A DNA stretch of 64,000 bases from Pestalotiopsis fici W106-1 (taxonomy: Eukaryota; Ascomycota; Sordariomycetes; Amphisphaeriales; Sporocadaceae), in contig NW_006917092.1 in NCBI RefSeq assembly GCF_000516985.1, positions 5,330,086-5,394,085 on the forward strand, written 5' to 3'. Made by a program: the position numbers and the translations under genes. Under the pieces are notes generated by a model. It made no database searches, was not told the DNA's origin, and saw only the letters and a program-made list of their open reading frames with translations. Position 1 is the first letter of the stretch. Every line of letters begins with the position of its first letter. This document shows positions 59,905-64,000 of this stretch, in pieces.

Positions 59905-61698
59905 TCAATCATCAAGCTTCAAGCCTTCCAGCTCCTTCTTCAGCACAGCCACTGGTCTGAATGTACTCCTGAAATGGCCAATCACATGAATGCGCTGTGG
60001 CACACTCTTCTCCTCCTCAACCTCCTCGCCTCTTTCTTTTGCTCTCTCGGCCTCGATCTGTGCCACACTCTTGACTTCGGCAAAGTCACCCTTGACTCCC
60101 GTCTTCTCCTCGCCCCAGATCTCAAAGAACGGGTAGCCGTTCTGGGCATACGTCTCGGCATCAACAGGCGTGGGCGGCGGCGGTAGGCCGGTGACCTCGG
60201 TAAACGACTCCGAGTCAAGGATCTGCAGGTTGAGCAGATTGGCCTCGTCCACGTCCCAGACATCGGCTGGGTGACGATCTGGCTCAATGGTCTGCTGGAT
60301 GAAGCCACCAGCGGCGAGACCCATCTCCTTGACTACTTTGCGCGCAGCCACCGGCATGATCTTGCCACAAGCAGACGTTTGCTCCAATTCCATGGAGAAG
60401 TCTTGCTCAAATTCCATTTCCATGGAGAATTTGTCAGCGGATCCCGGTGGACCAGACTTCAGACTCATCACCTCTGCAATATCCTGGTCAGTCTCAATAG
60501 CACAAGGCAGTGAATACGGAATTGGGTACATACCTGGGACAATTTGCGGATTGAGAGCAGACGGCGCGGCACCAAACAACGCACCACCAAAGGAAGCCGG
60601 TGCGGCAGCACCAAACACGGCACCACCGGGAGGAGGGGGAGGAGGAGCTGATGTGGTACCGAAGCACGCCCTTGTATCACAAGCATATTCATCAAACTTT
60701 GGCTTATGGGATAAGGTGAGGGAGCCGTTTGGCTTGAAATAGAGACTGCCGAGTTTCGTGGCACCGGCATCGGACTCGCTGCCATTCAAACTCGAGGACA
60801 TGTCAGAGTCCCACGGGTTGGTGTCAATGATCTGATCTTCCAAAGCCACGTTGAATTCCTCCTTCAGCAGCTTCTTGAGGTCGAGAACGGAACTGTCCTC
60901 GCTCAGACCCTTGTCGGCCAACAGCAAAGATCGCTTAATGACGCCGCGCTCGCTGTTCTCGTATCGCACCTCCAGCTCCCGCGGCAGACCACACTTTATG
61001 GGGACGACTTCAATCTGCACGCCGCCCACCTTTTCCTCGCCCGTAACCTGGGCCTCGACGCTGAACCCGCTGCCTTTGGGCTTGGCGATGAACTGGCGGA
61101 TCCTGCCGTCCTCGCTCGCGATGCCGTCGAGCCACGGCTGGCCGGGAACCACCATGTAGTCCTGGACGGGCTTTCCGTCTTTCAGCATGCGCAGCCGCTT
61201 CTGGCGCGTCTTTTCTGTATCATTTTCGCCGTCGCTCCGCGGCAGGCCCGACACGGCATTGACGCCGCCCACATAGACCTTGAGGGCAAAGGGCCGCGAG
61301 GCGCGGAAGTTGATCCACATGGCCTCGCGCTGGTACATGGGGAAGAACAGACCGCCCTTGGCCGCCATGTCTGCTGGCATGCGGTCTGCATAGTCCTGCA
61401 CCCGGTACAGGGGGAACTGGCCCATGCTTGGGGGCAGCATGTTGGTGTCGCGGTTGTCGGGCACGCGAATGGTGCGGTTGAGAGTGAGTTCGAGAGCGCC
61501 CGCGCTCGGTCCTTGGTTGATGCGAATGGTCCCGACGCTGCTACTGAAGACGTCGTTGCTTGATCCCGATCCTGTCGTCGGTAGATCCACGGTCAGGCGG
61601 CGAAAGGCGGCGGCTGAAGAAGCGTCCTGGGTGCCATGGCTTTCATTGGTCAGGATATCTACCCGTTGGGTTGAAGAGTCGTTATTGATGAGGACCAT
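59905..61698 (-). CDS. Conserved fungal protein of unknown function
   Basis: Predicted 597 aa in one exon, starting at ATG 61698 (MVLINNDSSTQRVDI). Recognisable blocks are FPMYQREAMWINF with FALKVYVGGVNAVSGLP (about residues 120-155), QDYMVVPGQPWLDGIASEDGRIRQFIA (about 184-210), and VEAQVTGEEKVGGVQIEVVP (about 218-237). These recur in a fungal family of uncharacterised proteins that I recognise only by pattern. A poly-Pro/Gly-Ala segment with repeated GAVFGAA/GALFGAA units (about 356-385) precedes an acidic, Met-rich region and an Arg/Glu tail. No signal peptide or convincing membrane helix is seen, though relatives are sometimes labelled membrane proteins. No catalytic motif was found, so no function is proposed. 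Confidence 0.8.
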   Translation of the reverse strand: MVLINNDSSTQRVDILTNESHGTQDASSAAAFRRLTVDLPTTGSGSSNDVFSSSVGTIRINQGPSAGALELTLNRTIRVPDNRDTNMLPPSMGQFPLYRVQDYADRMPADMAAKGGLFFPMYQREAMWINFRASRPFALKVYVGGVNAVSGLPRSDGENDTEKTRQKRLRMLKDGKPVQDYMVVPGQPWLDGIASEDGRIRQFIAKPKGSGFSVEAQVTGEEKVGGVQIEVVPIKCGLPRELEVRYENSERGVIKRSLLLADKGLSEDSSVLDLKKLLKEEFNVALEDQIIDTNPWDSDMSSSLNGSESDAGATKLGSLYFKPNGSLTLSHKPKFDEYACDTRACFGTTSAPPPPPPGGAVFGAAAPASFGGALFGAAPSALNPQIVPGMYPIPYSLPCAIETDQDIAEVMSLKSGPPGSADKFSMEMEFEQDFSMELEQTSACGKIMPVAARKVVKEMGLAAGGFIQQTIEPDRHPADVWDVDEANLLNLQILDSESFTEVTGLPPPPTPVDAETYAQNGYPFFEIWGEEKTGVKGDFAEVKSVAQIEAERAKERGEEVEEEKSVPQRIHVIGHFRSTFRPVAVLKKELEGLKLDD

Positions 61699-64000
61699 CT
61701 TGAAGATTTAACGGCCCAATCAGCCAAAGTCTAGTAGTTATCAGATGTGGTTTGGTGCTGCTTTGCTATGTTGGAATACGACGGTGGTGGATGTGTTTAT
61801 GCTGTGTTTGTGTCACAGATGCAGTATGCCGTCCCTGCCTCTTGCCTGTATTGCGGGATAAAATTGTTGTCGGAAAAGCAAAACGATGAATTTGAACACC
61901 AGAAGTTGTCACTTTATACAAGAATAATCAGAGTGTGAATTATCAAGCCTTTGCATTTGAAAAAGAATCACCTCCTCAAGGCAGCAACAAAAGAATGCTA
62001 ACAAGAGGCAACCAAAAGAGGCCGCCATGCATCAAACTACGTCAAAGCTTCAATTGGGCGGAAAGGGCGGTCGCTGCCTAGGGCTGAAAGGAATAGTGCT
62101 CTCAGCTCTACTTTCATTGGCATTGGCGAGCTAGACATGAACCGTCGCACTCTAGTACATGAACCACCTATGAACCTAGCCAACTTAGCTCACATTGGCA
62201 ATGGGGTTACTAAACTCTTTCTTCTTCCCCGATCCCAGCTTTTGGGGGGTTCGACGCCAAAGTAGATAAACTTCAAAGGAAACCCCCCTGCTGTTGATCG
62301 GCCTTTTGCTAGATCTATTACATCTTTTGTGTGGAAACCTGGATGATCAGTTGTTGATTTTTTAGAACCCTGCCAGACAGCTTGGACTATCTGGCAGATG
62401 AAATTGTTTGGTCAAGTCAATCTACGTCATCACCTTTTTGTGAGTGTTTTGAAAAGCAGCACCTGAACAAAATGTTAGATCAAGGTACAGTGTCTCGCGC
62501 GTTATAAGCACCAAGACACAGTTATTAGTCTATCTAAGATACAAAAGCGTGCATGGATATATCATTAGTCATCGCCGTATATGGAGCCGTTCATTAAATC
62601 TGTCAAGTTTATACTTGGCAGTATCGCCCCCCGTTCATCCTCCTCCTCCGCCGGAAACATATAACTCATGTAAATATATCTGTTAATCATGGTGATGCTT
62701 TCCTGTTGGAGTCTTAAGCTGGTCTGATATGGGTGTCAATTGTGTGATGTATTGATTTATATTCTGCGCCTCCAGTTTTAACGAGGTGCACGCTTATTTG
62801 GGTGGCCCCGGCTAATACCCGGGAGGTCCCGTACATCTATCTGAACACCAGGGTGTTGATCAGTGTGCTCAAGCAAACCCCAGTGTATGGGATCCATAAT
62901 CCACCATCTAACAGTTATAAATATACAGCTCAGGAATATCAAGATGGGTGAGAACACCATGCATCTCTACGGCTAAGCTGATGGTAAACTCTCTAAAAGT
63001 TCGTGGAAACTATTTCTGTACCATCGCGCATAATCCAAAGATATAAACGCATAGAAGGCACCAACGGAGATTCTCATCGACGTTCTTGAAGACGTCAAAC
63101 TCCAAAAAGTCTGCTTTGTGGTTGATGCTTTAGACTACGAGTGCATAAAAGGTCTCTCGTAACTGCTCGATCTTATCATCCAGGCCTCACGGTTCCCTTA
63201 TACAAAATGGCTCATCTCAAGCCGCAATTTTGGCGAAAACATACCGTCGAGGCAAAAGCTAAGATCTCGCGAGATAAGCTCTGGTGTTCCTCGAATCGGA
63301 AATACATTCCATCATACGTTAGTATAGCGAATTATAACCTGGAGGAAATGATCTCAGTACATCCAGCGTGTCCCACAGCCGTACCTTGATATCTGCTAAG
63401 CTCGTGAAAGCCAACAGAAAAATGTGTTTTCGGCGTTTGATACCTGATATCGGCGCGCCTGGTCAGTAGTATTTTTCCTGGTAGCCCTTGAGTTGCGAGA
63501 GTTCAGAAACCTTGCATTCGACGTAGCTCTCCACAGCTGCAGAGACAGCATCGACCTATCACTTTAGATGAGTTGAAGTCTCTGGTCCAGTCGATTAAAA
63601 CCTTTGAGCAAAATCATATCAAAGGTATGGGCTCATTATGTGGCTTTCCCTTGACTCTCTAGGCGAACTTTTATTTTTATTTTTTATTCACTTCGTTTAT
63701 TAGTTTGCAAAAGATTGTCCATCTGCAAAAAGCCGCGGACAGGATCCTAGGCTCTGTTTCGCTGCAATCTTTTTCTCTCTGCCCCACTTCCTCGATCGAA
63801 CGCACGGTTTTTCCTATCGTCGGTTGCTTACGTTCTCAGGAACACCCAGTGTTGTGCTACACTTGCTTATGGCTGCTGCTCATCATCTGAGCCAAGGGAG
63901 CTATAAGTGTGTATCTTGAGACTGACCACTAATTGTGCGAGGGGAAGAAGTTCGCCCTCAAGGCTATGCCGAATTTGGATGTCAGTTTGACTGACATCCG
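61699..64000. other. Intergenic to window end, no gene seen
   Basis: About 2.3 kb. No frame resembles a known family; a gene starting beyond the edge is possible. A perfect 10-bp-arm hairpin sits in the last 24 bases. Confidence 0.5.
63977..63999. repeat. Perfect inverted repeat, 10-bp arms, 3-nt loop
   Basis: The arms GGATGTCAGT and ACTGACATCC are exact reverse complements around TTG. The element lies at the window edge, so its context is unseen. Confidence 0.95.

Overview
The window is nuclear DNA from a filamentous ascomycete. The evidence is short GT-AG introns of about 50-180 nt with CTAAC/CTGAC-like branch sites, a fungal-type short tyrosinase, Zn2Cys6 and WSC proteins, and a heterotrimeric G-protein gamma subunit with the filamentous-fungal N-terminus MPQYTSRD. 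The gene set and the intergenic CCTAGGTA-type palindromes suggest a Sordariomycete, perhaps Hypocreales; that placement is inference. I rebuilt intron-exon structures by hand from splice signals, frame continuity and family resemblance.

Left third (1-25.4 kb) is mostly conserved housekeeping genes. It holds the 3' end of a tyrosinase (to 714), an Nto1-type PHD/ePHD protein (2422-6114), a 6-kb non-coding stretch containing the long leader of the PP1 catalytic subunit gene (12158-13394), a SelW-like Rdx protein (complement 14594-15671), the G-gamma subunit (complement 18272-18627) and eIF3a (22045-25387), whose first coding exon is only the ATG.

The middle (26-46.5 kb) is more accessory. It holds a 907-aa protein resembling only the C-terminal half of a fungal 2OG-Fe(II) oxygenase family, a secreted two-WSC-domain protein (complement 29332-31285), a family-2 glycosyltransferase with membrane segments (complement 34389-36869), a gene-poor 6.5 kb with a 100-N assembly gap and a tRNA-Val(AAC), a small secreted eight-cysteine protein (43380-44006) and a CaiB/BaiF-type protein (complement 44678-46475) that seems to lack the catalytic aspartate.

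The right part holds a Zn2Cys6 transcription factor (50186-53424) whose zinc cluster is split by an unusually long intron. Next come a divergent pair of mitochondrial genes, the PDH protein X (complement 54080-55513) and a TMEM223-like membrane protein (56292-57293). The last genes are a P-loop sulfotransferase-like protein (57852-58914) and a conserved protein of unknown function (complement 59905-61698). The final 2.3 kb shows no gene.

The genes do not form an evident biosynthetic cluster or defence system. The most unusual items are the oxygenase-less paralogue, the intron inside the zinc cluster, a perfect intronic hairpin in the WSC gene, and the ATG-only exon of eIF3a.
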